Source: Lunularia cruciata
Lineage: Eukaryota > Streptophyta > Marchantiopsida > Lunulariales > Lunulariaceae
NCBI GenBank assembly: GCA_948567375.1
Contig: OX419756.1
Coordinates: 27,294,333-27,358,332, forward strand
Direction of reading: 5' to 3'
Length of the DNA stretch: 64,000 nt
Below, piece by piece: positions 54,776-64,000 of this stretch (position 1 is the stretch's first letter; the number at the start of each line of letters is the position of its first letter). The notes beneath the pieces were generated by a model. It did no database searches, was not told where the DNA came from, and worked only from the letters and a program-made list of their open reading frames with translations. The position numbers and the translations under genes were made by a program.

Positions 54776-57700
54776 ATGGGGAAACTTCCGGTTTTCTTTG
54801 GCAAGGATGGAGAAGATGTGGAGGCCTTTGTGAGAGACTTCAAGAGAGCTTGCATAGGAAACAATGAGAGGAGGAAGAATGAGTGGGCCTCATTATTACC
54901 AGATTTCTTTGAGGATGCAGCACTTACATGGTATGAGTCAGAATACCAAAAGAGAGAGAGGAGAGAGGGGGAAGAGGAGTCTTGGGAGACTTTGACTTCA
55001 ACACTCATTGAGAACTTTCTTCCTGATGAGAGTTATGAGAGATTGATGAGTGAGGTTACATTTCTCAAGCAAGGAGATGGAGAGAAAGTGAGGGTCTATG
55101 TGGAAAGAGTGGAAAAGTTGGAGTCTAGATTTCGCATAGTGTTGAGGAAGGGTGGGAATGATGTGGAGACTACAATGATTGGCATAGGGGCCATGCTCAC
55201 CAAGAATTTTGTGGGAGGATTGAGACCACAAATTAGAAGCAAGGTGAGATATGAGAAACCTTCTTCCAAGGTTGAAGCTATCAAGATCGCAATTCGTATG
55301 GAGGAGAGTTTGGAAGGGGATGAGAGTGATTTGGTGGTGAAGGAGGTTGTGCATCCTCCTCAAGGCTATAAGTATGGTGGAACTTCTGATACTTTGGTGA
55401 CAAGGGTTGCACCACAAGTAGTAGTTGCTCCAGTTCTTGCACCTCCACCAAAAGATCCACTCCAAACCATCACAGAACAACTTGCGGATCTCAAGATCAA
55501 TGTGGTGCAACTATGGGAGAAGAGAGAGGTGGATCAGAATGTAGGGAGAGGGCCTAGGAGTTATGGAAACTATCCATATAGAGGAGGCCAACCAGCCAAC
55601 AATTTCAATGATAGAAATTGTTTTGGTTGTGGAGGAAGAGGCCATATCCAAAGGAATTGCCCAAATTCCACTTACCATGGAGGAAGGAGTTATGAGGGAG
55701 CCAATAGAGGGAAAGAGGGAGGTAGTGAAACCCAAGTGGCTCCTAATCCCAACAAAGGTAAGGGGATAGCATCCATAGATGTGGTTGAGAGCAAGTATGA
55801 GAAGGGAGAGTGCTCAAACTCCAAGGGTCTTAATTTGGAGCTTTTGGCACAAGAGAAGAAGAGAGCTCGTTTTGCAGAGGATGTTCACTCTTCTCAAGGA
55901 TTTACTTCAAGCAAGGATACTCCTATGTCTACTAGGAGCACTCGCACCTCAACACCATCAACAACAAAGACTCCAAGGAAGAAGTTGGGGATGGAGGACT
56001 TCTTGATCTCAAAGCAACAATGGAACTACAATGTGTTGGAGGACGTTGGTAGTCACAAGGCTAACATCACAGTGGGCCAATTAATTGCTTTGAACCCTAC
56101 CTTGAGAAAGGAGCTTAGAGGTGGTTTGAGTTCTACAAGGAGCAAGAAGAAGAAGAAGGCAAAAGTTCCAGTATCAATGGGGGTGGTGGATGCCAAGCCA
56201 GCACCATGGGAAGCTTGTGAATATGCCTCCAAGATTGATGTGAGAGTGAATGGTCACAACATCAAGGATGCATTGGTTGATGGAGGATCAGCAGTGAATG
56301 CCATGTCAGAAAGGTTGATGAAGAAGTTGGGTATGATACCCTCAAGACCTTCAACATTTGTGGTGAGCATGGCAAACAAGCAACAAGTTCGACCAGTAGG
56401 GGTGATGGATAAGGTAGTAGTTTCAGTTATGGGAGTTCAAAATCTCATGACTTTCCAAGTCTTGAAGGATTCAAGCTATGACTTACTTCTTGGGAGGCCA
56501 TGGTTGAGAGCAGCACGCACAACTGATCGATGGCACAAAGGGTACTTGAGGATTGGGCCATCAAACCATAGAGTCACTGTTCCTGTGACTAACACCACCG
56601 ACACTTCACATTCAGATACCCCATCTTCTGATTATTGGGAATCAGATTTTGAAGGAGCTTCAGGTGTGGACACAAGCATGGAAGAGGAGACTTCCACAAA
56701 GGAGGATGAATCTGAATCTGATTCAGATGTGTATCCTTTGTGTGCTATGGATTTTGCACCTAAGCCAGAGGTTTTGAAAGACCCAGATAAATCACCATTG
56801 ACACTTGAGGAGGTAGAGAGAAGGTTATCTACCCTCAAGTATGGCCCAAATGTTACCAAGGAGGAGAAGGTGAGATTTGAGGAGATTTTCCACAAGTTCA
56901 TCCATGTGTTTGCTTTTAGTTACAAGGATTTGAAGGAAGTCACCTTGGAGGAGCACAAGATAGAGGTGGAGTCACATGCAAGACCAATCCGACAAAAGCA
57001 ACGTCGCATTAGCCCACCAATATCTTTGGTTGTGAAGGAGGAGATTGATAAGCTCAAGGAGGCTGGATTTATCTTTGAGGTGGAGAATTCAGAATGGGTG
57101 TCTCCAATTGTCATTGTGAAGAAAAAGAATGGCAAGCTTCGGGTATGTGTGGATTACAAGAAGCTCAATGCTGTTACCAAGAAGGACTACTACCCATTGC
57201 CATTCATTGATGAGATCTTGGAGGAGGTTGCAGGTCATGAGAGGTACAGTTTTGGAGATGGTTATAGTGGATATAACCAAATCAAGATTGCACCAGAGCA
57301 TCAACAACTCACCACATTCACCACACCTTGGGGAACTTACGCTTTCAAGGTCATGCCTTTTGGGCTTTGCAATGCTCCAGCCACATTCCAACGGTTCATG
57401 AACAAGGTATTTGAACCTTTCATTGGGAAATTTGTGAGAGATTTCATTGATGACTTTTGTGTCTATGGGAGCAAGGAGGAGCACTTTGAGCACCTAATCA
57501 AAGTCTTGCAACGCTTGGATGAGGCAAATGCATCACTCAACCCAGAGAAGTGCATTTTTGGATGTGAAGAAGGTCTACTTTTGGGGCATATCATCTCCAA
57601 GGATGGAATAGCAGTTGATCTTGAGAAGGTGAGGAAAATCTCAGACCTTCCATTCCCTTCAAGCTTGACAAAGTTACGCCAATTCTTGGGGATGGTTGGG

Positions 57701-59599
57701 TACTATAGGAGGTTCATCTTTTCATTTTCCAACAAGGCTTATGCATTGACCATCTACATGAAGAAGGGTGTAGATTACGTGGTGATTTTGGAAGACAAGG
57801 AGGCTCTCAAAGCTTTTGAGGAGCTCAAGCAATCCCTTGTTGTAGCTCCAATTCTTGCTAAACCTGATTGGAGTAAACCTTTCATCCTCTACACTGATGC
57901 TTCTAATGTAGCTATAGGATGCACTCTTAGTCAATTAGACCAAGATGGGCATGATCATCCAATAGCTTATGCTAGTAGGCAGATGGTTTCAGCAGAGAAG
58001 AACTACTCTGTCACGGAGAGAGAAGGGTTGGCAGTGATCTTTGGTCTCAAGAAGTTTAGACACTACTTGATTGGAGGGAAAGCCACCATTGTCACGGATC
58101 ACAAGGCTTTGAAGTACATCTTCAACAAGCCTAATGTTGAAGGGAGACTAGCAAGGTGGATGATACTTTTGTCTGAGTATGACTACACCATTGAAGATAG
58201 GCCAGGAAAGAAACATGCAAATGGTGATTTATTATCTAGAGCCTATGATCATGATGGAGATGAGCCAGTGGATGATTCCTTCCCGGATGAGGAGCTCATG
58301 ACAATCTCAGTCACTCAAGAGGTTCCAATGGAGTACAAGGAGATTGTGGATTTTGTGACAAAAGGTAACTATCCAGAAGGGATGCATGCTAGGGAGAGGA
58401 AGGCCCTTGCAGCAAGATCTAGACCTTACACAATGGTGGAGGATATTCTTTTTCACCAAGGAGCAGATGGTCTACTTCGAAGAGCAGTGGGTAAGGAAGA
58501 GTCTATCCTACTCATAAAGGAGTTTCATGAAGGTTTAGTATGTGGAGGACACTTTGCAGGAAAGGTGACTGCTTTCAAGATTCTAGATGCAGGTTACCAT
58601 TGGAGAGGGATTTTCAAGGATTGTCTTGATTATTGCAAAACTTGTCATGTTTGTCAAGCTTTTGCTAGAAAGTCTACATCCACTCCACCACTTAGATCAA
58701 TTCCATTGCTAGGACCCTTTGAGAAGTGGGGAATTGATTTTGTAGGTCCTCTCAATAGAACCCCAAGGAACAATAGGTACATTGTGGTAGTTACTGATTA
58801 CCTTACCAAGTGGGTTGAGGCTAGACCATTGAGGGACAAGAATGAAGATGAAGTGGGTAGATTTCTTTATGAACGCATTATCACTAGGTTTGGATGCCCT
58901 TTGGAGTTGGTTTCTAATAGAGGAGGAGAGTTTACAGGAAGCATTACTACAGCCATGCTACGACATTTCTCTATCACACATAGAGTAACTACATCCTATA
59001 AGCCAAATTCCAATGGCTTGGCAGAGAGAACCAATCAGACCTTGTGCATGATGTTGGCCAAAGATGCAGAAATGGAGGGGGCTAAACATCATTGGGACAA
59101 GAGGATTCATGCAGTTTTGTGGGAGTATAGGACAACCATGAAAACTTACACTGGATATTCTCCATTTCAATTGGTGTATGGTATTGAGTCTACCTTACCT
59201 ATTCACTTTGATCTTCCTACCTTCCAAAGCATTCATAAGAGATTGAAGAAAGCACAAGGAGGTGATGCAGAGAAGTCAAGGAAGGATCAACTCATGGAGT
59301 TGGAAGAGGCAAGAGCAGTTGCTATGGTTGGAGTGGAGCAAGCCCAAAGGAAACAAAAGGAGAGCTATGATAACAGGCAAGACAAGAAGAAGGTGGAGCC
59401 TTTCAAAGAAGGTGATTGGGTAATGTTGTTTGATTCCATTCGATTCAAGAGAGTGCAAAAGAAGTTTTTGCCTAAGTACTTTGGACCTTTCATAGTGGAG
59501 AAGGTGTGGGGCAATTACACCTATGATCTCAAGGAGTTGGGAGGAAGACACTTTGATAGGATTAACCATGATAAGTTGAAGATGTACCATAGAAGGTAG
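54776..59599 (+). CDS. gag-pol: B7 gag-pol polyprotein, 1607 residues, uninterrupted
   Basis: One frame encodes all structural and enzymatic functions. Gag covers ~1-300: helical Retrotrans_gag-like part ~5-130, Pro-rich linker ~215-230, CCHC knuckle CFGCGGRGHIQRNC ~281-294. The aspartic protease has ALVDGGSAVNAM (~500; D-G-G rather than D-S/T-G). RT lies at ~725-900, with VCVDYKKLN, SFGDGYSGYNQIKI and catalytic FIDDFCVYG (~890). RNase H starts at ~1040 with LYTDASNVAIG, then TDHKALKYI. Integrase has an HHCC zinc region to ~1290, first Asp in WGIDFVG (~1320), the second at ~1380 reading N in VSNRGGEF, and Glu in GLAERTN (~1415). The end has a GPF-type module and no chromodomain. The frame is fully open but the D-to-N change should block integration. 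B2 keeps Asp there. Confidence 0.95.
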   Translation: MGKLPVFFGKDGEDVEAFVRDFKRACIGNNERRKNEWASLLPDFFEDAALTWYESEYQKRERREGEEESWETLTSTLIENFLPDESYERLMSEVTFLKQGDGEKVRVYVERVEKLESRFRIVLRKGGNDVETTMIGIGAMLTKNFVGGLRPQIRSKVRYEKPSSKVEAIKIAIRMEESLEGDESDLVVKEVVHPPQGYKYGGTSDTLVTRVAPQVVVAPVLAPPPKDPLQTITEQLADLKINVVQLWEKREVDQNVGRGPRSYGNYPYRGGQPANNFNDRNCFGCGGRGHIQRNCPNSTYHGGRSYEGANRGKEGGSETQVAPNPNKGKGIASIDVVESKYEKGECSNSKGLNLELLAQEKKRARFAEDVHSSQGFTSSKDTPMSTRSTRTSTPSTTKTPRKKLGMEDFLISKQQWNYNVLEDVGSHKANITVGQLIALNPTLRKELRGGLSSTRSKKKKKAKVPVSMGVVDAKPAPWEACEYASKIDVRVNGHNIKDALVDGGSAVNAMSERLMKKLGMIPSRPSTFVVSMANKQQVRPVGVMDKVVVSVMGVQNLMTFQVLKDSSYDLLLGRPWLRAARTTDRWHKGYLRIGPSNHRVTVPVTNTTDTSHSDTPSSDYWESDFEGASGVDTSMEEETSTKEDESESDSDVYPLCAMDFAPKPEVLKDPDKSPLTLEEVERRLSTLKYGPNVTKEEKVRFEEIFHKFIHVFAFSYKDLKEVTLEEHKIEVESHARPIRQKQRRISPPISLVVKEEIDKLKEAGFIFEVENSEWVSPIVIVKKKNGKLRVCVDYKKLNAVTKKDYYPLPFIDEILEEVAGHERYSFGDGYSGYNQIKIAPEHQQLTTFTTPWGTYAFKVMPFGLCNAPATFQRFMNKVFEPFIGKFVRDFIDDFCVYGSKEEHFEHLIKVLQRLDEANASLNPEKCIFGCEEGLLLGHIISKDGIAVDLEKVRKISDLPFPSSLTKLRQFLGMVGYYRRFIFSFSNKAYALTIYMKKGVDYVVILEDKEALKAFEELKQSLVVAPILAKPDWSKPFILYTDASNVAIGCTLSQLDQDGHDHPIAYASRQMVSAEKNYSVTEREGLAVIFGLKKFRHYLIGGKATIVTDHKALKYIFNKPNVEGRLARWMILLSEYDYTIEDRPGKKHANGDLLSRAYDHDGDEPVDDSFPDEELMTISVTQEVPMEYKEIVDFVTKGNYPEGMHARERKALAARSRPYTMVEDILFHQGADGLLRRAVGKEESILLIKEFHEGLVCGGHFAGKVTAFKILDAGYHWRGIFKDCLDYCKTCHVCQAFARKSTSTPPLRSIPLLGPFEKWGIDFVGPLNRTPRNNRYIVVVTDYLTKWVEARPLRDKNEDEVGRFLYERIITRFGCPLELVSNRGGEFTGSITTAMLRHFSITHRVTTSYKPNSNGLAERTNQTLCMMLAKDAEMEGAKHHWDKRIHAVLWEYRTTMKTYTGYSPFQLVYGIESTLPIHFDLPTFQSIHKRLKKAQGGDAEKSRKDQLMELEEARAVAMVGVEQAQRKQKESYDNRQDKKKVEPFKEGDWVMLFDSIRFKRVQKKFLPKYFGPFIVEKVWGNYTYDLKELGGRHFDRINHDKLKMYHRR

Positions 59600-59636
59600 A
59601 GAGACTTTCACTTTGAGGACAAAGTGAAAACTTAGT

Positions 59637-59647
59637 CCGGGGGTAAA
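59637..59647 (+). promoter_or_regulatory. B7 polypurine tract
   Basis: CCGGGGGTAAA immediately before the 3' LTR, the same as in B1 and B2. Confidence 0.7.
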
Positions 59648-60337
59648 TGTAACACCCATTTGTGCATGTGTGTGGTATTGTGATATTTAGCTTGGTATTA
59701 CAAGTACTTAAGAGATATTATTTATATAGAGATAAAGGATGGTTCTATATTAGTCATGGTTAGCTAAAGTTAGTCATAGCTAAGATAGATGGGACCTTAC
59801 TTTAGAGGAAGTAGAAAAGATGAGCACCACTATTTTGGATTTTAGTGTGTTGACTTGGTATTATTCCTAGGTGTTTGGCTTTGGGGAAAGAGTTGAGAAC
59901 TCTTGGGCCCGCAAGCCTTTTTGTTTTGGATTCTTCTTTAGTCCAAGGATAGCCCATGTGAAGGAATCCTTGCTTTAGTGGTTGGGTCAAGATAAGACCA
60001 CATGCTTAGAGGAATATGCCCATGTGAATGGATATTCCTTTCTACTTTTTGACTTTACTTGACTTTTAGTCTAGTAACTTGAGTTACTACGGTAATTAGT
60101 AACTTTGGTACGTAACTATTTCACAAGTATATAAACAAGGGGTGAGGAGGTACTCGTCATCCTTTCATTTGCAACTATCTCTCTCTCATTGAGTTCTCTA
60201 GTGAACAATGTCTTGAGTCTTGGAGTGTTAGCCTTGGAGGAGTATGATGGAGTTCGGGTTCCTTGCCTTCTTAGTCCATGGTGCTACCATAATAGCCATC
60301 AGAGGTTCATCCTGAGTGAGAGACAGGCCGGCTCACA
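59648..60337 (+). repeat. B7 3' LTR
   Basis: 690 bp, long subtype, lacking 2 bp (GC of GTGCGCTACC) relative to the 5' LTR. Confidence 0.95.
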
Positions 60338-60565
60338 GTACAAGATGTACAAAATCACCTCAAAGACATCATAATGAACTACAGGGTATACAAATGGATC
60401 TTGGTTCTCTAACGTAAGTTCAGCCTTCTCCTCTCCTAATGTTCTCTCCAAGTGAGCTCTCATAGCCTCCTTCTGCCTAATGTAGAATTGAACGCGGAAC
60501 ATTATCTTGCCTTCTAGAGAGGTCCCGGCAATGGAACCAAAAATGTGAGCCGGCCTGTCTCTCAC
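60338..60565 (-). pseudogene. B6 ORFa and primer site, cut by B7
   Basis: Minus-strand continuation of B6 after the duplicated GTAC. Encodes GTSLEGKIMFRVQFYIRQKEA and onward to the B7 boundary. The primer site lies just inside 60544, with one change from consensus. Confidence 0.6.
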
Positions 60566-61235
60566 TCAGGATGAACCTCTGATGGCTATTATGGTAGCGC
60601 ACCATGGACTAAGAAGGCAAGGAACCCCAACTCCATCATACTCCTCCAAGGCTAACACTCCAAGACTCAAGACATTGCTCACTAGAGAACTTAATGAGAG
60701 AGAGATAGTTGCAAATGAAAGGATGTTGAGTACCTCCTCACCCCTTGTTTATATACTTGTGAAATAGTTACGTACCAAAGTTACTAATTACCGTAGTAAC
60801 TCAAGTTACTAGACTAAAAGTCAAGTAAAGTCAAAAAGTAGAAAGGAATATCCATTCACATGGGCATATTCCCCTAAGCATGTGGTCTTATCTTGACCCA
60901 ACCACTAAGTCAAGGATTCCTTCACATGGGCTATCCTTGGACTAAAGAAGAATCCAAAACAAAAAGGCTTGCGGGCCCAAGAGTTCTCAACTCTTTCCTC
61001 AAAGCCAAACACCTAGGAATAATACCAAGTCAACACACTAAAATCCAAAATAGTGGTGCTCATATTTTCTACTTCCTCTAAAGTAAGGTCCCCTTTATCT
61101 TAGCTATGACTAACTTTAGCTAACCATGACTAATATAGAACCATCCTTTATCTCTATATAAATAATATCTCTTAAGTACTTGTAATACCAAGCTAAATAT
61201 CACAATACCACACACATGCACAAATGGGTGTTACA
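60544..61235 (-). repeat. B6 5' LTR
   Basis: 692 bp, long subtype, complete. Outer flank ATCC. Confidence 0.93.
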
Positions 61236-61975
61236 ATCCACCATAGCCAGGAACTCGAAGGCTCAACATCAGAGAACTGAGCTCTCTAGAGCTCACTTCA
61301 AAACTATACCCCTTGGACTTGAGCTAGATCTGAAACCCCAACGGTCCCACTGACGGCACACTCGATGGTGCAAAGTGACGGTGGACCCCCCGTGAAGTCA
61401 GTACCCCAAACACAAAATCTGACCATCAGAAAGTAGTCTCTGATAAACTGTTGAAGTAACTCTTACTACTATCACTGGAACTCCAGTGTCCGAGCATCTA
61501 GATGCGGCACTACAAATGGCATGACAGCTGTCGTGCATATATACATCGCTACACAACATACATCGCTGTCAACATCATACACTATAGAAGCACAACTCAC
61601 ACATAAGTCATACATAGACTCTAAAGTGCCACAATCGCCCCCCTAGCTGGCGATTAGGTCCCTCTAACTCCAGATAGCCATCTACTCTAAGTATATGGTA
61701 TACCCTCTAATGGGCAAAGATCAAGAGGCCGGGTGCTATGGAGCCCCATTGTTAGTTGCTTGTCTGCAATCTATACCATATAAAGAATGAACTAGCTATA
61801 GGTCAAGTACATCTAGGACATAACCATTGTTCCTGAGGAACCACTGTGAGGAAAGGAGTCATACATGCCATATGCCATCCTCTCGAACAGCTATCACACA
61901 CAAGTAGCAGCTCCACCAGAAGAGCCACATAACATACACCTCAAGCCTGCACGTACAAGTGCCAAGCTTGGGTCC
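61236..61975. other. Unassigned 740-bp segment between B6 and B8
   Basis: No convincing long frame on either strand. GC-richer and compositionally unlike the B elements. On the minus strand near 61640-61655 a run CTAGGGGGGCGATTGTGG resembles the polypurine/LTR junction of copia elements, with a possible coding tail upstream (DGYLELEGPNRQLGG). It may be the 3' end of another retroelement. The right edge GTCC (61972-61975) is the B8 target flank. Confidence 0.4.
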
Positions 61976-62654
61976 TGTAACACCCATTTGTGCATGTGTG
62001 TGGTATTGTGATATTTAGCTTGGTATTACAAGTACTTAAGAGATATTATTTATATAGAGATAAAGAATGGTTCTATATTAGTCATGGTTAGCTAAAGTTA
62101 GTCATAGCTAAGATAGATGGGACCTTACTTTAGAGGAAGTAGAAAAGATGAGCACCACTATTTTGGATTTTAGTGTGTTGACTTGGTATTATTCCTAGGT
62201 GTTTGGCTTTGGGGAAAGAGTTGAGAACTCTTGGGCCCGCAAGCCTTTTTGTTTTGGATTCTTCTTTAGTCCAAGGATAGCCCATGTGAAGGAATCCTTG
62301 CTTTAGTGGTTGGGTCAAGATAAGGGGAATATGCCCATGTGAATGGATATTCCTTTCTACTTTTTTACTTTACTTGACTTTTAGTCTAGTAACTTGAGTT
62401 ACTACGGTAATTAGTAACTTTGGTACGTAACTATTTCACAAGTATATAAACAAGGGGTGAGGAGGTACTCATCATCCTTTCATTTGCAACTATCTCTCTC
62501 TCATTGAGTTCTCTAGTGAGCAATGTCTTGAGTCTTGGAGTGTTAGCCTTGGAGGAGTATGATGGAGTTGGGGTTCCTTGCCTTCTTAGTCCATGGTGCG
62601 CTACCATAATAGCCATCAGAGGTTCATCCTGAGTGAGAGACATGCCGGCTCACA
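61976..62654 (+). repeat. B8 5' LTR
   Basis: TGTAACACCC...CCGGCTCACA, short subtype, with TATATAAA and paired TTGACT-like motifs (one altered: TTTTTTACTTT at 62360). Confidence 0.93.
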
Positions 62655-62866
62655 TTTTTGGTTCCGTTGCCGGGACCTCTCTAGAAGGCAAGATAATGTT
62701 CCGCGTCCAATTCTACATTAGGCAGAAGGAGGCTATGAGAGCTCACTTGGAGAGAACATTAGGAGAGGAGAGGGCTGAACTTATGTTAGAGAACCAAGAT
62801 CCATTTGTATACCCTGTAGTTCATTATGATGTCTTTGAGGTGATTTTATACATCTTGTACACATGA
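62633..62866 (+). CDS. B8 ORFa
   Basis: The 77-codon frame is kept and almost identical in sequence to B7 and B2. Coding status uncertain. Confidence 0.4.
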   Translation: MRDMPAHIFGSVAGTSLEGKIMFRVQFYIRQKEAMRAHLERTLGEERAELMLENQDPFVYPVVHYDVFEVILYILYT

Positions 62867-63512
62867 GAGGAATTGGAGAGATTGTGTGAGGTGGATTGCA
62901 GATTTTGGGGATTAAGGTGATTTTGGGCAAAATCTCAAGTTTGAGATCTGGACTTGAGATTTCTACACATGATAGCTTGGGTTATCTTTCAGTTAGCACA
63001 CTTGAAATTATTGAGAGAGCTTCTATGCGCACTGGGCTAGAATTTTGAAAGTTGATAGGGTAAAGTGCTCTCGCAACTGCATGCTCTCTGGAAAATTGTA
63101 CAGAGTCTGCCATTTCTTCAATGTTTAGTGAATTGTCTTGAAAATTTCCAAGCAAATTTAGTGCATTGTATTCTACCTGCTGCCACAAAAATTAGAGAGA
63201 TATCGTTCTTGTCCAGGGAGAAATGAGTTTTTGAAGTGAGGGGGGTGGTTTTCAGACCAAATCTGAAATATGGGTGCTGAATAGAAAGGTGTTTAGGACA
63301 AATGGCTTGATGAAAAGATCTGAAATTTTGCACGGAGGGACATCTTGGAGTTATGATCAAGTGTGCGAAATTTCAGAGAACTATGACATATTGGTTGGGA
63401 GATTTGAGTGACATTGTGAGAAAGGGTCAATTCTGCAGAGTGGAGATCTCATGCATGAGAAGTTTGAGATCAACAAAAAGCATGTTTGAGTGTTTAGATT
63501 CATCTTGGGAAC

Positions 63513-63986
63513 ATGGAGGGCCATCAAGAGTGGAAATTGAGATTATGCAAGGTTCCCCAAGGGTTTGAGGTGATTGTAGGGGTGGATTTGAGGAAAAGAG
63601 AGTTTACAATAGAATTTGAAGAGAGTGTTGAGAGGATCCAAAAACCTACACCACTTGGAGGAAAGAGTGAGTCTAAGTGCTTTCTATGTGGAGAGAAGGG
63701 ACATAAGGCAAGTTCATGTCCATTAACCTTTGAGAGCAAGAGATTGAGGGAAAGGAGAGGCTTACTTGACTTGGGTTTGCATGTTGGACCTTCTTCACCA
63801 AGATTGGGAGGGAGAAGATCTAAGACCAAGGAGTTGTGTGAGGTTTGTGGAGTTGAAGGACTTCCAAAAGGACATGAGTGTAGTGGAGTAAAAGCACTTT
63901 TGGAAACTTTGGTGAAGGATCTTGGAGAGAGTCTTAGTACAGCTACAGAAATACTACCACCTTCATCAGCTAGTTCTCAAGATTAG
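63513..63986 (+). CDS. B8 ORFb, intact zinc-knuckle protein
   Basis: 157 codons, MEGHQEWKLRL to SSASSQD, with CFLCGEKGHKASSC and CEVCGVEGLPKGHEC. It differs from the B7 protein at very few residues. Confidence 0.68.
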   Translation: MEGHQEWKLRLCKVPQGFEVIVGVDLRKREFTIEFEESVERIQKPTPLGGKSESKCFLCGEKGHKASSCPLTFESKRLRERRGLLDLGLHVGPSSPRLGGRRSKTKELCEVCGVEGLPKGHECSGVKALLETLVKDLGESLSTATEILPPSSASSQD

Positions 63987-64000
63987 TGATGGAGATAATC

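Larger units (their letters stand above)
52516..60337 (+). mobile_element. B7: complete B-family LTR retrotransposon with open gag-pol (7822 bp)
   Basis: 5' LTR 52516-53207, primer site 53212-53229, ORFa 53186-53419, ORFb 54068-54541, gag-pol 54776-59599, polypurine tract ~59637-59647, 3' LTR 59648-60337. Target duplication GTAC (52512-52515 and 60338-60341). The LTRs differ by about 8 substitutions and one 2-bp indel by hand count (~1.2%). It lies inside B6 in the opposite orientation. It is the best reference copy of the family here, though its integrase carries a catalytic change. Confidence 0.96.
48800..61235 (-). mobile_element. B6: B-family element, antisense, truncated in RT and split by B7
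   Basis: B6 occupies 48800-52515 and 60338-61235. Minus-strand order: 5' LTR 61235-60544, primer site, ORFa, (B7 insertion), leader, ORFb, gag, protease, first part of RT. It ends at about 48800 against the C LTR. The B7 insertion point is in the last codons of ORFa, with GTAC duplicated. Outer flank of the LTR is ATCC (61236-61239). Confidence 0.88.
61976..64000 (+). mobile_element. B8: 5' end of another B-family element
   Basis: 5' LTR 61976-62654 (679 bp, short subtype), primer site 62659-62676, ORFa 62633-62866, ORFb 63513-63986. It then runs off the window before gag. Left flank is GTCC. The leader has several small differences from B7, including a 1-bp deletion near 63044. Confidence 0.92.

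Noticed and set aside
15067-59659. Many 60-170 codon frames antisense to B gag-pol (for example 21095-21490, 54998-55510, 59276-59659)
   Set aside because: They are exact antisense shadows of the gag-pol frame, present in every copy, with no start context or recognisable domain.
9431-62643. Recurring 61-82 codon open frames (beginning MAIMVAHHG, MTQPLKQGF or MTKPLKQGF) on the strand opposite each B LTR
   Set aside because: They are antisense frames of the LTR itself and recur only because the LTR is repeated. They lie across the promoter and transcript-end region and have no domain features.

Overview
This window is plant nuclear DNA made almost entirely of LTR retrotransposons. Several are inserted inside one another, and no intact single-copy host gene can be recognised. 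Plant origin is supported by Ty3/gypsy chromoviruses with a C-terminal chromodomain and an initiator-Met-tRNA primer site, by a degenerate Ty1/copia element, and by a multi-copy Ty3/gypsy family of the non-chromovirus (Athila/Tat-like) type. The density and depth of nesting suggest a large, repeat-rich genome such as a gymnosperm, but I cannot name the species. The element names A, B, C, D and UP used here are mine.

Layout. 1-8188: two copies of a chromovirus family (A). A1 (minus strand, running off the left edge) sits inside the gag of A2 (plus strand). This makes a ~2.6 kb inverted repeat. The A LTRs carry arrays of perfect heat-shock-element-like motifs just upstream of a TATA box. 8189-9276: upstream region and start of a decayed unknown protein gene (UP1). 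9277-24313: B1, an old B-family element, with a solo LTR inside its 5' LTR and the young element B2 (12086-19885) inside its gag-pol. 24314-28045: B3, antisense and truncated where it meets B1. 28046-33115: UP2, a 727-codon reading frame with six nonsense codons and no apparent frameshift, then three tandem ~630 bp repeats and AT-rich DNA. 33116-35051: solo LTR, a UP3 fragment, a stray reverse transcriptase fragment and an LTR tail joined by illegitimate junctions. 34974-41235: B5 (minus), lacking most of gag. 41236-48799: a decayed chromovirus (C) with a 622 bp insertion in its RT and a whole copia element (D, 44602-48592) in its chromodomain. 48800-61235: B6 (minus), split by B7 (52516-60337). 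B7 has a single uninterrupted 1607-residue gag-pol frame. 61236-61975: unassigned sequence. 61976-64000: the 5' end of B8.

The B family is the most interesting content. Its ~680-692 bp LTRs (TGTAACACCC...CCGGCTCACA) are followed by an 18-nt primer site matching tRNA-Glu. Upstream of gag-pol come a short ORF (ORFa), a second small protein with a CCHC zinc knuckle (ORFb) and a purine-rich leader. The integrase has no chromodomain. Integration makes 4-bp target duplications, and nearly every flank reads GNNC. B7 has an open gag-pol but an Asp-to-Asn change at the second integrase catalytic residue. B2 has intact catalytic residues but one TGA in gag. B1's two LTRs show that it is a recombinant.

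The nested order gives a relative history: B3 before B1 before B2; B6 before B7; A2 before A1; C before D. By hand count, LTR pairs differ by 3 substitutions in B2 and 8 in B7, so B2 is the youngest complete insertion.
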